Positions 44,321 through 53,893 of a DNA stretch of 64,000 bases are shown in pieces (position 1 is the stretch's first letter; every line of letters starts with the position of its first letter). Source of the DNA: Streptomyces sp. 35G-GA-8 (GTDB taxonomy: Bacteria; Actinomycetota; Actinomycetes; Streptomycetales; Streptomycetaceae); the NCBI RefSeq assembly GCF_023534745.1, contig NZ_JAMHJQ010000006.1, forward strand, positions 395,586 through 459,585. The letters are read 5' to 3'. Under the pieces are notes generated by a model that worked only from the letters and a program-made list of their open reading frames with translations, was not told the DNA's origin and made no database searches. The position numbers and the translations under genes are program-made.

Positions 44321-45649
44321 TCAGACGGCGCGCAGTGTGCCGCGCACGGGACGTGACGGCTGGAGGGTGAGGCCCGTGCGCGGCGGGATCTCGCCCTTGT
44401 CCACGTCGACATGGAAGCGCTGCGCGAGCGTCGCCAGTACGAGGACGGCCTCCACCATCGCGAATCTGGCCCCGAGGCAGGCGCGTGAACCGCCGCCGAA
44501 GGGGAACCACGCGTGGTCCGGTACGGCGGCGGCCACGTCGGCGTCCCACCGCTCGGGACGGAACGCCTCCGGGTCGGGGAACCAGCGCGCGTCCCGGTGG
44601 GCGCTCCACTGGCTGGACCAGACCACGGTGCCCTTCGCGACCGCATGACCGCCCACCGTCGAGCGCTCCTTGGCGATCCCGCTCATCAGCCAGACCGGGG
44701 GAAAGAGCCGCAGCGTCTCCTTGATGATCTGCTCGGTCCAGGGAAGCAGCCGGAGATCGTCATGGCCCGGCGCCCGGCCGCCGAGGGCGTCGTCGAGCTC
44801 CCGCGTGAGCCTGTCCCGCGCCTCCGGGCTGCGGGAGAGCAGATACCAGGCCCAGGTGAGTGTGGTGCCGGTGGTCTCGTGCCCGCCGATGTAGAGGGTG
44901 ACCGCCTCGTCCCGGATCTCCTTGTCGGTGAGCGGCCGGTCCTGTTCGTCCCTGGCCGCGAGCAGTCGGCTCAGCAGATCGTCGCGCTCCTCGCCGCTCC
45001 GGCGGCGTATCCCGGTGACCCGGGCCACCTCGCGGTCGATGACGGCGACGGCCCTCCTCAGCTTCCGGCGGCCCGGGGTGGGGAGCCAGGGCGGCAGAAA
45101 CAGCGTGACGCCCCGGAACTCGTCGCCGATCGCCCGCTGGGCGATGTCCATCGCCGGTCCGATCGTGGACTCGCGCCCCGCGGTGTCGGCGCCGAAGAGC
45201 GTCCGTACGGCGATCCGCTGGGTGAGCCCCAGCATCTCGTCCCGTACATCGAGACGCTGACCGGGCCGCCAGGACCGCGCGAGTGTGGCCGCGCAGTCGG
45301 TCATCGTCTCCGCGTAGCCCCGCACCTGGCGGGGGCGGACGGCGGGCTGCACCAGGGCGCGCTTGCGGCGCCAGGAGGGCCCCTCCGAGGTGACGACGCC
45401 CTCGCCGAGAACCAGCTTGAACGCCCAGCCGAGTTCGGGGTGGCGGAACTCGCTCTCGATGCCCGTGAGCAGTTCCCCGATGTGCTCGGGCCGGGAGAGG
45501 AACAGGGAGCGCTGCGGGCCGAGCCGCCACTCGACGAGGTCACCGTGGCCGCGCAGCCGCGTGAAGAAGCCGAGCGGATCACGCGCGAAGGCGGGCAGAT
45601 TCCCGAGTAACGGAAGTCGGGGCGGACCGGGTACGGGCACAGTCGTCAT
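44321..45649 (-). CDS. Cytochrome P450
   Basis: 442 residues. It has a proline-rich start (VPVPGPPRLPLLGNLPAF), an I-helix with GGHETT (255-260), ExxR at ETLR (311-314) and a heme loop FGGGSRACLG with Cys-391. The sequence is of the longer, fatty-acid-hydroxylase-like bacterial class (CYP102/CYP110-like appearance) rather than the short macrolide class. Redox partners are not encoded nearby. AGGAG precedes ATG 45649. The frame open to 46279 overlaps the divergent aldo/keto reductase and is not coding. The substrate is unknown. Confidence 0.93.
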   Translation of the reverse strand: MTTVPVPGPPRLPLLGNLPAFARDPLGFFTRLRGHGDLVEWRLGPQRSLFLSRPEHIGELLTGIESEFRHPELGWAFKLVLGEGVVTSEGPSWRRKRALVQPAVRPRQVRGYAETMTDCAATLARSWRPGQRLDVRDEMLGLTQRIAVRTLFGADTAGRESTIGPAMDIAQRAIGDEFRGVTLFLPPWLPTPGRRKLRRAVAVIDREVARVTGIRRRSGEERDDLLSRLLAARDEQDRPLTDKEIRDEAVTLYIGGHETTGTTLTWAWYLLSRSPEARDRLTRELDDALGGRAPGHDDLRLLPWTEQIIKETLRLFPPVWLMSGIAKERSTVGGHAVAKGTVVWSSQWSAHRDARWFPDPEAFRPERWDADVAAAVPDHAWFPFGGGSRACLGARFAMVEAVLVLATLAQRFHVDVDKGEIPPRTGLTLQPSRPVRGTLRAV

Positions 45650-45761
45650 GGCAGGGCTCCTCGGGGGAGTGGAAGGCCGCGGGACGGGAAGGGCGGAGAC
45701 GACGGGACCCGACAAGCAAAGCGCCCGGCCGCGATCCGTACCAGAGGGCCCCATCGGGACA

Positions 45762-45802
45762 GGGCCCCTCCGACGGGCCCGGCCGACGGGCCCCTCCGAC
45801 GG
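45762..45802. repeat. Direct repeat in the P450/AKR divergent promoter gap
   Basis: GGGCCCCTCCGACGG occurs at 45762-45776 and 45788-45802 (period 26). The 277-base gap (45650-45926) otherwise shows no recognisable gene. The repeat could serve as a regulator site. Confidence 0.55.
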
Positions 45803-45926
45803 TGGGGGCGCGCGTTCCGCCTGCCCGGGAGCGCTCCAGGGTGGACGCTGGAGGTATGAGTCCGGTTTGCCGGCCGCAGCCGGATGTACGGAAGACCGAC
45901 TTCTACCGAAAGGGCGTTTCCTCGTC

Positions 45927-46895
45927 ATGAAAACCGTGAAACTCGGTTCACAGGGCCTCACCGTCTCCGCCGAGGGCCTGGGCGCGAGGGGCATGAGCGT
46001 CTGGTACGGCCCCAGGGACGAGCGGGAAGCCATCGCCACGCTCAACCGGGCCGTCGACATCGGGGTCACGCATATCGACACCGCCGAGGCGTACGGCCCG
46101 TTCGAGAACGAGAAGCTGATCGGACGCGCCCTGGGCAAGCGACGTGACGAGATCACGATCGCGACCAAGTTCGCCACCGAGTTCGACGACGACGGCACGC
46201 CGCACGGGCACAACGGCAGCGCCGCGTACGCGCACCGGGCGGTGGACCGCTCCCTGCGGCACCTCGGCATGGATGTCATCGATCTGTACTACCTGCACCG
46301 CGTCGACCCGAACGTCCCCATCGAGGAGAGCGTCGGGGCGATGAGCGAGATGGTGCGGGCGGGCAAGGTGCGGTACATCGGTGTCTCGGAGGCGAGCCCC
46401 GATCTGATCCGCCGGGCCCACGCGGTGCATCCGCTGACCGCGCTCCAGTCCGAGTACTCCCTGTTCACCCGGGATGTGGAGCACAACGGGGTGCTGGAGA
46501 CCGTACGGGAGCTGGGCATCGGGTTCGTCGCGTTCTCGCCGCTGGGACGCGGCTTCCTGTCCGGGAAGATCAGGCGCCGCGACGATCTCGCGCCCGACGA
46601 CGCGCGCCGCGGTCTGCCCAGGTTCACCGAGGAGAACATCGCGGCGAATCTGGCGGTCGTCCACAAGGTCACCGAGCTGGCGGAGGCCAAGGGCGTCACC
46701 CCGACCCAGCTGACGCTGGCCTGGCTGCTGGCGCAGCGGGTCGTACCGATCCCCGGCACCAAGCGGCGCGCCTATCTGGAGCACAACGCCGAGGCGGCCG
46801 GGATCGAACTGACCGCAGGCGATCTGGCGGCGATCGACGCGGCGGCGCCGCACGGTGTCGCGGCGGGCGACCGGGAGGCCGCTCCCCGCAGCTGA
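45927..46895 (+). CDS. Aldo/keto reductase
   Basis: 322 residues, AKR (alpha/beta)8 fold. The catalytic tetrad is visible as Asp and Tyr in HIDTAEAYG, Lys in IATKFA and His in YYLHRVDP. The C-terminal NADPH-binding element is VPIPGTKRRAYLEHNAEAA. It resembles the AKR13/YakC-like reductases that act on aldehydes and methylglyoxal. ATG 45927 is supported by alignment with the family's start (KLGSQGLTVSAEGLG). It is divergent from the P450 and the two may share control. Confidence 0.92.
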   Translation: MKTVKLGSQGLTVSAEGLGARGMSVWYGPRDEREAIATLNRAVDIGVTHIDTAEAYGPFENEKLIGRALGKRRDEITIATKFATEFDDDGTPHGHNGSAAYAHRAVDRSLRHLGMDVIDLYYLHRVDPNVPIEESVGAMSEMVRAGKVRYIGVSEASPDLIRRAHAVHPLTALQSEYSLFTRDVEHNGVLETVRELGIGFVAFSPLGRGFLSGKIRRRDDLAPDDARRGLPRFTEENIAANLAVVHKVTELAEAKGVTPTQLTLAWLLAQRVVPIPGTKRRAYLEHNAEAAGIELTAGDLAAIDAAAPHGVAAGDREAAPRS

Positions 46896-47009
46896 CAGGA
46901 CCTGAACAACGGCGTGGTCATCCGTGCCGCGCGCGTCTTCCCCGGGCTCGTCGCGGAACAGTACGTACCCCCCGGAGCCGGTCGACGGTGCCCGGTTCGA
47001 GCCGTCCGC

Positions 47010-47684
47010 TCAACCGTCGTCGAGTGAGGTCGAGCGCCCGAGACAGGTGAGCGGGCCGGGATCCGGCACCGCGATCTCATGGAAGCCGAGCCGGTCGTAG
47101 AAGGCCCGGGCCGAGGTGTTGGCGGTGACCATCGAGAGATGGACGGCGCCGGCTCCCCGGTCACCCAGGGCGCGCAGGAACGTGTACATCAGGGCCCGGC
47201 CAAACCCCTGGCGCTGTGCGACGGGCAGCAGATCGATATGCAGATGGGCGGGATAAGCGGCCAGTTCGGGCAGGATCATCCGCTCCGGCCGGTGCAGCAG
47301 GGCGATCATCTCCTCGCTCGGGGTGCGGGCAGGGCCGGCCGGTACCGGATAGCGGCCGGCGAGCCGCGGCAGCCACTCCTCGCGGAACGCGCTCACGAAG
47401 CCGGCGGTGTCGGCGGTGCCGAGGACATAACCCACCGCCCGGCCCCGGCCGTCGTCGAGAACGAAGGTCAGCTCGGGCTCCAGCGCCGCGTACGGCGCGG
47501 CGAAGATGCTCGGCATCAGGTCCGGGTCCGGATACAGATGCCGGGAATCCCCGCCCGCGTCGGCCGTGCGTACGCAGATGTCGTGAAGCGCGGGAAGGTC
47601 CTCGGGGCGATAGGCGCGGACCGTGGCGGTGGCGAGGAGAGGCGGCACAGCAACGCATGGTGCCAGTGCCGGGAGCGCTCCCAC
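47010..47684 (-). CDS. GNAT family N-acetyltransferase
   Basis: Up to 224 residues. The start is unclear: GTG 47684 and GTG 47648 are both possible, and family members begin near ATVRAYRPEDLPALHDICVRTADAGG. The acetyl-CoA loop is LLPVAQRQGFGRALMYTFL, with SARAFYDRLGFHEI towards the end. The long central insertion (FREEWLPRLAGRYP...LHRPER) is typical of the O-GlcNAcase-like acetyltransferase subgroup. The substrate is unknown. It lies just downstream of the ExxR-less P450 gene end, on the same strand. Confidence 0.82.
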   Translation of the reverse strand: MGALPALAPCVAVPPLLATATVRAYRPEDLPALHDICVRTADAGGDSRHLYPDPDLMPSIFAAPYAALEPELTFVLDDGRGRAVGYVLGTADTAGFVSAFREEWLPRLAGRYPVPAGPARTPSEEMIALLHRPERMILPELAAYPAHLHIDLLPVAQRQGFGRALMYTFLRALGDRGAGAVHLSMVTANTSARAFYDRLGFHEIAVPDPGPLTCLGRSTSLDDG

Positions 47685-47706
47685 AAGGGCCCCCTGAACG
47701 GCCCCG

Positions 47707-48978
47707 TCAGCGGCTGACGAGAGCCGGAATCCGGGCCGCCGAGAATTCCACCGGAAGCGAGACCGGGATACGTGTCCACGGCGAGGGATGCCAGGCCACC
47801 TCCTCGGCGGGGATGGCGAGTCTCATGTCGGGGAGCAGGTGCAGGACCGTGTTGACGGCGGTGCGGGTGATGAGTCGGGCGGGTACTTGTGCGGGGCAGA
47901 CGTGGGGGCCGGCGGAGAAGGCGAGGTGGGCGCGGTTGCCGGGTTCTCCCGCGGTGTCGTCGGGGCGGATGGCGGGGTCGTCGTTGGCGGCTGCGATGCC
48001 GAGGATGAGGACGTCGCCGCGGCGGATGCGGCGCCCGCCGAGTTCGGTGTCGCGCAGTGCGTAGCGGGCGGGCATGTTGTTCATGGGCGGGTCGCGCCAG
48101 AGGGCTTCGTCGAGGGCGTCGTCCACACCGAGCCGGCCGCCGTGCATCCGGGCGGCGAAGCGCGGATCGGTGAGCATCAGCCGCAGCGTCAGCGATGTCC
48201 ACGCGTTGACGCCCTCGGTACCCGAAGAGATCATCACCGCCATCGACTGGATGCGTTCCGACTCGTTGCGCAGATTGGGGTGGTTGATGAACGCCGTCGT
48301 CAGATCGTCGGTCGGGCACTCCTGGCGACGGCGCAACGCGTCGACCAGGATCTCCTCGAAGTGGCGGTTGCCGTCCTGCGAGTCGTCGGCGCTGCCGAAC
48401 AGCGCGATGAGCGCGCGCAGCAGCTCCTGGCCCTCCGCGCTGTCCAGGCCGAACAGGGACGCGATGGAGAGCAACGGCACGATCGTGGCGTAGTCGTTCA
48501 CCAGATCCGCCCGGCCCTGCTGGGAGAAGCACGCGATCAACTCCGTACACACCGACTGGACCTGGCGGCGCGCCCTGCGCTGGTCGATCCGCGCCACACC
48601 GTCGTCCAGCGGCTGGCGCAGCCGACGGTGCTCGGGACCGTCCGCGCCGATGACATTGGTACGCCAGGCCATCATCGGCAGCAGCCCCGAATGCGGCGGA
48701 ACGAGCCCCTCGTTGAGATCGCGCCAGTTGCGCGCGTCGCGGGAGAAGACCTGTTCCTGCCGGGTGATCGTCAGCAACTCCCGGTACCCCATGACGAGCC
48801 AGGCCGGTACGCCCGGTTCCAGCTCGACGCGGGCGACATTGCCCCACTGCTCGCGCAGTCTGCGGTAGACCTCGCGGGGTTCGGACGCGCCGGTCGCGGC
48901 CGACAGGGAAAGCACCTCCGCGCCCGGAGAGTGGGCCGGACACTCCGGCGGCGCGGGGAGCGGGGAGGGATGGTTCAT
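47707..48978 (-). CDS. Cytochrome P450 lacking the ExxR motif (CYP157-like)
   Basis: 423 residues. The heme loop FSAGPHVCPAQ contains Cys-361, and the I-helix reads ISSGTEGVNAW. In the K-helix, where nearly all P450s have ExxR, this protein has EALW (291-294) in DEALWRDPPMNNMPARYAL. Loss of the arginine is the hallmark of the CYP157 family of Streptomyces, several members of which belong to conservon operons. Here there are no conservon partners alongside. GGAGA precedes ATG 48978. Catalytic competence is uncertain. Confidence 0.9.
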   Translation of the reverse strand: MNHPSPLPAPPECPAHSPGAEVLSLSAATGASEPREVYRRLREQWGNVARVELEPGVPAWLVMGYRELLTITRQEQVFSRDARNWRDLNEGLVPPHSGLLPMMAWRTNVIGADGPEHRRLRQPLDDGVARIDQRRARRQVQSVCTELIACFSQQGRADLVNDYATIVPLLSIASLFGLDSAEGQELLRALIALFGSADDSQDGNRHFEEILVDALRRRQECPTDDLTTAFINHPNLRNESERIQSMAVMISSGTEGVNAWTSLTLRLMLTDPRFAARMHGGRLGVDDALDEALWRDPPMNNMPARYALRDTELGGRRIRRGDVLILGIAAANDDPAIRPDDTAGEPGNRAHLAFSAGPHVCPAQVPARLITRTAVNTVLHLLPDMRLAIPAEEVAWHPSPWTRIPVSLPVEFSAARIPALVSR

Positions 48979-49086
48979 GAGGCGGTCTCCTTGGCACGCA
49001 CCGCACCGGCGTGCGGCGCGCATTCGACAAGGCTGATCAGGGCATCCACCGACGGAGCACGTTCACGCATGTGAGGCATCACCAAA

Positions 49087-49112
49087 GTCGTTTCCTCCGC
49101 TGGGCAAACGAC
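49087..49112. promoter_or_regulatory. Inverted repeat upstream of the CYP157-like gene
   Basis: GTCGTTT (49087-49093) and AAACGAC (49106-49112), perfect 7-bp arms with a 12-base gap, lie about 110 bases upstream of the P450 start and 76 bases beyond the nitrate reductase stop. Possible operator. Confidence 0.35.
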
Positions 49113-49187
49113 CCACTCACCGAGGAGGACACGGGCATCGGCCGGCGCGCGGGCGCCCGATGTCCTGGCGCGGCGCCGGGCCGGGTG

Positions 49188-52100
49188 TCAGTACACGTCG
49201 CGGACGTAGCGCCGGTCGGCGGCGAGCTGCTGGACGTACGCCCCGGCCGTCTCCTCGTCCAGCCCGCCATGGGCGGCGGCGATGTCGCGCAGCGCGCGGT
49301 CGACATCCTTGGCCATCCGGGAGGCGTCGCCGCAGACATAGAAATGGGCGCCCTCCTGGAGCCAGGCCCAGAGCCTGGCGCCGTGCTCGCGCATACGGTC
49401 CTGGACGTAGACCTTGACGCGCTGGTCGCGGGAGAAGGCGGTGTCCAGCCGGGTCAGCGTGCCGTCCCCGCGCAGCGCGTCGAGTTCGTCCCGGTAGTAG
49501 AAGTCGGTGGCGCGGCGCTGCTCGCCGAAGAAGAGCCAGTTGGGGGCCCGATGGCCGCGGGCCCGCCGTTCTTCGAGGAAGCCGAGGAAGGGCGCGACGC
49601 CGGTGCCGGGACCCACCATCACCATGGGGGTCGCGGGGTCGGCAGGCGGGCGGAAGCGGGCGGCACGTCGCACATACACCGGTACGGCGCCGCCGGACGG
49701 GGCGTCGGCCAGGAAGCCGGAGGCGACACCCTTGCGCGCGCGGCCCTGACGGTTCTCGTACCGGACCACGGAGACCGTCAGCCGGATGCGCCCGGGGTCC
49801 GTCAACGGGCTGGACGAGATGGAGTAGAGACGCGGCCGAAGGCGTCTGAGGACCGTCGTCCACTCATCCGCGGTGGCCCGGACGGGGTGCTCGGCGAGGA
49901 CATCGACCGCCTGCCTGCCCCAAGTCCACTGCGCCAGCTCGCCCTTGTTGTCCGGGCGCAGGAGCTTTCTGACGGTACGGTCGCGACCGCGCTCGGCGAC
50001 GAGGCGGAGCAGAGCGGGGGTGATCGCGGTGATGTCCAGATGGCGGTGCAGGGCGTCGCGCAGCGGCACCGGACCGGCTTCCGGCACCTCCACCGTGACG
50101 GTGGGGTCGAGACCGGTGACGTCCAGCCATTCCGCCACCAGACCGGGGCAGTTCAGCGGCCGCACACCGAGGGCGTCCCCGGCCTCATAGGAGAGGAGAG
50201 GGGCGGCGCGGTCGTACGCGTCATAGGTGTCGAGGGTGAACTCGCGTACCTCCTTCGCGGAGCCGGGAAGGCTCAGCAGGCGGTTGTCGGTCAGCCGCGC
50301 GAGAGCCGGGGACGCCTCGGAGGGGCGGCTGTCGGCGGGAAGGGGACCGGGGGCCGGGGCGGTGGCGCGTACGGCGGGCGCTCCGTCCGGCGCGGTGGCC
50401 GGTTCCCCTTCCGCCGGGGCACGCAGAGCGGTGGCCATCTGATCGAGCCACTGACCGGCGGATCGCTCGTACTCCGGCTCGCAGTCGGTGCGCGGGGCCA
50501 GCCGGACCGCGCCCAACTCGTCGAACCGCTCGTCGAGTCGTCGGCCGTGGCCGCAGAAATCGGCGTACGAGGAGTCGCCGAGGGCGAGGACGGCGTACCG
50601 CACACCGTCCAGCCGCGGTACGCCGGGCCCGCCGAGGGTCTGCCAGAACCGGGCGCCGTTGTCGGGTGCCTCGCCATCACCGAAGGTGCTGGTGACGAGG
50701 AGCAGATCGGCGGCGCGCGGCAGCGCCTCGGGCGTGATGTCGTCCATGGCGAGGAGTCTCGGCGCCCGGCCGTCGTCGGTCAGTCGCCGTGCGGCCGACG
50801 CGGCGATCTCCTCGGCGTTCCCGGTCTGTGAGGCCCACAGGACGACGATCTCGCGGCCGGGCCCGGAGTGTCCGGGCGTCGTGTCTCCGAGCGTGGCGCC
50901 GGTGTCCGCGAGCACGCCGGACGCGGACGCGGACTCCCGGCGCGAGGAGGGCGCCGCGAGCCTGACGAGGGATACCGCGCTCACCTTGAACTCGGGCTGG
51001 AACGAGACCGGATCGACCGCGTCGTTGGTGAGGGCGTTGACGCTCAGATCCGCGCCGAACAGATCGTTCCAGTGGAAGGGCGCGAAGCACTCCCCCTGCC
51101 GGACCCGGTCGGTCACGACGGCGGGCAGCACCGCCCGGCCCCGCCGGGACGCCACCTCGACCGAGTCGCCCTCCTCGACCCCCAGCACCCGCGCGTCCTG
51201 AGGGTGGATCTCCACGAAGGGACCGGGCGCGAGCCGGTTGAGCTTGGCGACCTTCCCGGTCTTGGTGAGCGTGTGCCACTGGTGCTGGAGACGGCCGGTG
51301 TTGAGGATGAACGGGAACGCGGCGTCGGGCAGCTCGGCCGCCGGAAGGTACGGGCGCGGGAAGAACACGGCGCGGCCGGTGGCCGTGGGGAAGGCCAGCC
51401 GGGGCCTGGTGCCGTCCGCCCGTTCGATCAGCGTCTGGCTGACACCGTCGTTGAGATAGCGGACCGGGTTGCGTTCGGGTCCGGCCGGAGACGCGCTGGG
51501 CCACTGCACGGGGGTACGGCGCAGCCGCTCATAGGTCACCCCGCGCAGGTCGTAGCCGGTCCTCGGGTTCCAGGCGCGCGTGATCTCGTCGAAGATCTCC
51601 TCGGCACAGCTGTAGCCGAACGCGTCCTCGTAGCCCATCTCGCAGGCGATCCGGGCGATGATCCGCCAGTCCGGCCAGGCCTCGCCCGGCGGGTCGGCCG
51701 CTCGCGCGCTGAGCGTCAGCGTGCGCTCCGAGTTGACGAATACGCCCTCCGCCTCCGACCACAGCGCGGCCGGCAGGACGACATCGGCGTGCGCGTTGGT
51801 CTCGGTGTGGGTGAAGACGTCCTGGGTGACGACGAGTTCCGCGGCGGCCAGCCCTTCAATGACGGTCGTGCGGTTGGCCACGGACGCGACGGGGTTGGTG
51901 CAGATGATCCAGCACGCCTTGATTTCACCGTCCGCCATCCGCCGGAACATCTCCACGGTGCCCTCGGCGGACCGGCCCGCGCCGGACCCGTCCTCGCCCG
52001 GCCGTCGCGCGCCCGACACGTCCGCCCGCAGCGCGCCGGGCTCGATGCCCCACAGCTCCTCGACGAAGGTCCGCTCCTCGGCCACGAGAAGCGACCGCTG

Positions 52101-53192
52101 CCCCGGCAGTCCCGGACCCAGATAGCCCATCTCCCGGCCGCCCATGGCGTTGGGCTGGCCCGTGAGAGAGAACGGGCCGCTGCCGGGGCGGCAGATGGCG
52201 CCGGTCGCCAGATGCAGATTGACCAGCGCGTTGGTGTTCCAGGTGCCGTGTGTGCTCTGGTTCAGGCCCATGGTCCAGCAGCTCATCCACTCGCCCGCGC
52301 CGCCGATCCACTCGGCGGCCCGGCGCAGGTCCTCCTCCGGGACACCGGTGATCTCCGCGACCGCGGCGGGCGGATAGTCCCGGAGGAACGTGGGTATCGC
52401 CTCCCAGCCCTCGGTGTGCTCGGCGATGAACCCCGGGTCGGTGTGGCCGTTGTCGACCAGCAGCCGCAGCAGCCCATTGAGCAGCGCCAGATCCGTCCCC
52501 GGTCTGACCGGCAGGAACAGATCGGCCCTTGCCGCGGTGGCGGTGCGGCGCGGGTCGACCACGATCAGCTTCGCGCCCGCCCTGACCCGCTCCATGAGCC
52601 GCAGGAAGAGGACCGGGTGGCAGTCGGCCATGTTGGAGCCGATGACGAGGAAGACATCGGCGTGGTCGAAGTCCTGGTAGGAACCAGGTGGTCCGTCCGC
52701 GCCGAGCGACAGTTTGTAACCGCTGCCCGCGCTCGCCATGCACAGCCGGGAGTTGGACTCGATCCAACGGGTACGGACGAACCCCTTCGCCAGCTTGTTG
52801 GCCAGATACTGGGCCTCCAGGGTCATTTGCCCGGAGACATAGAGGGCCAGGGCGTCCGGGCCGTGTTCGTCGACGATCGCGCGCAGCCGGCGCGCGGTCT
52901 CCTTGATCGCCGTATCCATCGCCGACGGCGTGAGTTCGCCGCCGCGCTCCGGCCGTACCAGCGCACTCGTCAGCCGTCCGGGGGCGGCGAGCATCTCGGC
53001 GCTGGTCGCGCCCTTGGTGCAGAGCCGGCCCGCGTTGGCGGGGTGCGCGGTGTCACCGGCCGCCCTGACCACGCTCCTGCGGCCGTCGGAGTCCGTCGCG
53101 ACATCGAGGACGAGCCCGCAGCCGACACCGCAGTACGAGCAGACGGTGCGCACCTTGGCGACGGCGTCGGCCCGCTGATCCGGTGCGGTCAC
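49188..53192 (-). CDS. Assimilatory nitrate reductase fused to NADPH flavoprotein reductase
   Basis: 1334 residues. Residues 1 to about 750 are a molybdopterin nitrate reductase of the NasA type. The 4Fe-4S cluster cysteines are 18, 21, 25 and 58 ([13 protein letters not shown]), followed by [26 protein letters not shown] and a molydopterin-dinucleotide C-terminal domain. At about 780 a flavodoxin domain starts ([15 protein letters not shown]). Then come FAD and NADPH modules ([34 protein letters not shown]) like sulfite reductase CysJ. One chain can thus carry electrons from NADPH to nitrate. Start GTG 53192 has AAGGGG 7 bases upstream. A GlnR-like site lies 53 bases further up. Confidence 0.95.
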   Translation of the reverse strand: MTAPDQRADAVAKVRTVCSYCGVGCGLVLDVATDSDGRRSVVRAAGDTAHPANAGRLCTKGATSAEMLAAPGRLTSALVRPERGGELTPSAMDTAIKETARRLRAIVDEHGPDALALYVSGQMTLEAQYLANKLAKGFVRTRWIESNSRLCMASAGSGYKLSLGADGPPGSYQDFDHADVFLVIGSNMADCHPVLFLRLMERVRAGAKLIVVDPRRTATAARADLFLPVRPGTDLALLNGLLRLLVDNGHTDPGFIAEHTEGWEAIPTFLRDYPPAAVAEITGVPEEDLRRAAEWIGGAGEWMSCWTMGLNQSTHGTWNTNALVNLHLATGAICRPGSGPFSLTGQPNAMGGREMGYLGPGLPGQRSLLVAEERTFVEELWGIEPGALRADVSGARRPGEDGSGAGRSAEGTVEMFRRMADGEIKACWIICTNPVASVANRTTVIEGLAAAELVVTQDVFTHTETNAHADVVLPAALWSEAEGVFVNSERTLTLSARAADPPGEAWPDWRIIARIACEMGYEDAFGYSCAEEIFDEITRAWNPRTGYDLRGVTYERLRRTPVQWPSASPAGPERNPVRYLNDGVSQTLIERADGTRPRLAFPTATGRAVFFPRPYLPAAELPDAAFPFILNTGRLQHQWHTLTKTGKVAKLNRLAPGPFVEIHPQDARVLGVEEGDSVEVASRRGRAVLPAVVTDRVRQGECFAPFHWNDLFGADLSVNALTNDAVDPVSFQPEFKVSAVSLVRLAAPSSRRESASASGVLADTGATLGDTTPGHSGPGREIVVLWASQTGNAEEIAASAARRLTDDGRAPRLLAMDDITPEALPRAADLLLVTSTFGDGEAPDNGARFWQTLGGPGVPRLDGVRYAVLALGDSSYADFCGHGRRLDERFDELGAVRLAPRTDCEPEYERSAGQWLDQMATALRAPAEGEPATAPDGAPAVRATAPAPGPLPADSRPSEASPALARLTDNRLLSLPGSAKEVREFTLDTYDAYDRAAPLLSYEAGDALGVRPLNCPGLVAEWLDVTGLDPTVTVEVPEAGPVPLRDALHRHLDITAITPALLRLVAERGRDRTVRKLLRPDNKGELAQWTWGRQAVDVLAEHPVRATADEWTTVLRRLRPRLYSISSSPLTDPGRIRLTVSVVRYENRQGRARKGVASGFLADAPSGGAVPVYVRRAARFRPPADPATPMVMVGPGTGVAPFLGFLEERRARGHRAPNWLFFGEQRRATDFYYRDELDALRGDGTLTRLDTAFSRDQRVKVYVQDRMREHGARLWAWLQEGAHFYVCGDASRMAKDVDRALRDIAAAHGGLDEETAGAYVQQLAADRRYVRDVY

Positions 53193-53893
53193 GTGGATGC
53201 CCCTTCGTGGTCGGACGGTCGGGCCCTGACGGTACGTAGCCCTCGTTACCCGGATGTCACGCCGGGTGATCGCACCCGGTTACACCCGCCACACACCCGT
53301 CGGGACCGGGGCGTGAGGAGCCACGCGTCCGAGGGGGTTCGCGAGAGGTGTCCGCCGGATTCCCCGGTCCGCGACGGAACTTGCGGATCCGCGGTGCGCG
53401 AACGGCCGCGACTCGGCCGGCCGTCGCGGTACGTGTTCACGCGCTCCTACGACGGGGCGGCGGACTCCGCTCATCGCACGACCCGAACGGGCGTACGCTC
53501 GACGGCTTCCTGGACAGGGTCCGCCGGACGCGAGGGGGCCGTTCGAACCCCGTTCATGGCGGTTGATGACCACGACGACAGGACTGACAATCAGTGACTT
53601 GTCAGAACATGTCGCGGTCACGTCGGGAACACAGCGAGTCACCGATCAGGTGGGCCGCCCGGGGTGCCCGACATCGGCGGGGTTCACCCGGATGGACGAG
53701 ACGGTCCGGCCCCCCGGGTCACGTTCCGTAGTCGTCGCGCGAGCCCCGGAGGTTCTTCGGATCCCGCGCCGTACCCTTCCGGGCAGCCGTCACCGCCTCC
53801 TTCCGCGCCCCCGTCCCGGGTTGCGGGGCGGGGGACCACCGGTGAGTGTGGGCCGCAGTTCACAGCGAACACGGATGAAGGAGAGAGAGCGTC
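53193..53893. other. 701-base intergenic stretch between nitrate reductase and rppA
   Basis: It contains the candidate GlnR site (53245-53283) near the nitrate reductase start and the promoter region of rppA. The several open frames here lack family signatures and have poor codon usage. A TGACTTGTCA element at about 53594 and a nearby GTCAC could be a regulator site. Nothing else is supported. Confidence 0.6.
53245..53283 (-). promoter_or_regulatory. Candidate GlnR operator
   Basis: On the minus strand the order is GTAAC, 6 bases, CGATC, 7 bases, GTGAC, 6 bases, GTAAC. This matches the GlnR pattern (GTnAC-n6-GnAAC repeated), exactly in the distal-to-gene boxes 1, 3 and 4 and weakly in box 2. 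It sits about 53 bases before the nitrate reductase start. Nitrate assimilation genes are classic GlnR targets in Streptomyces. Confidence 0.5.
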
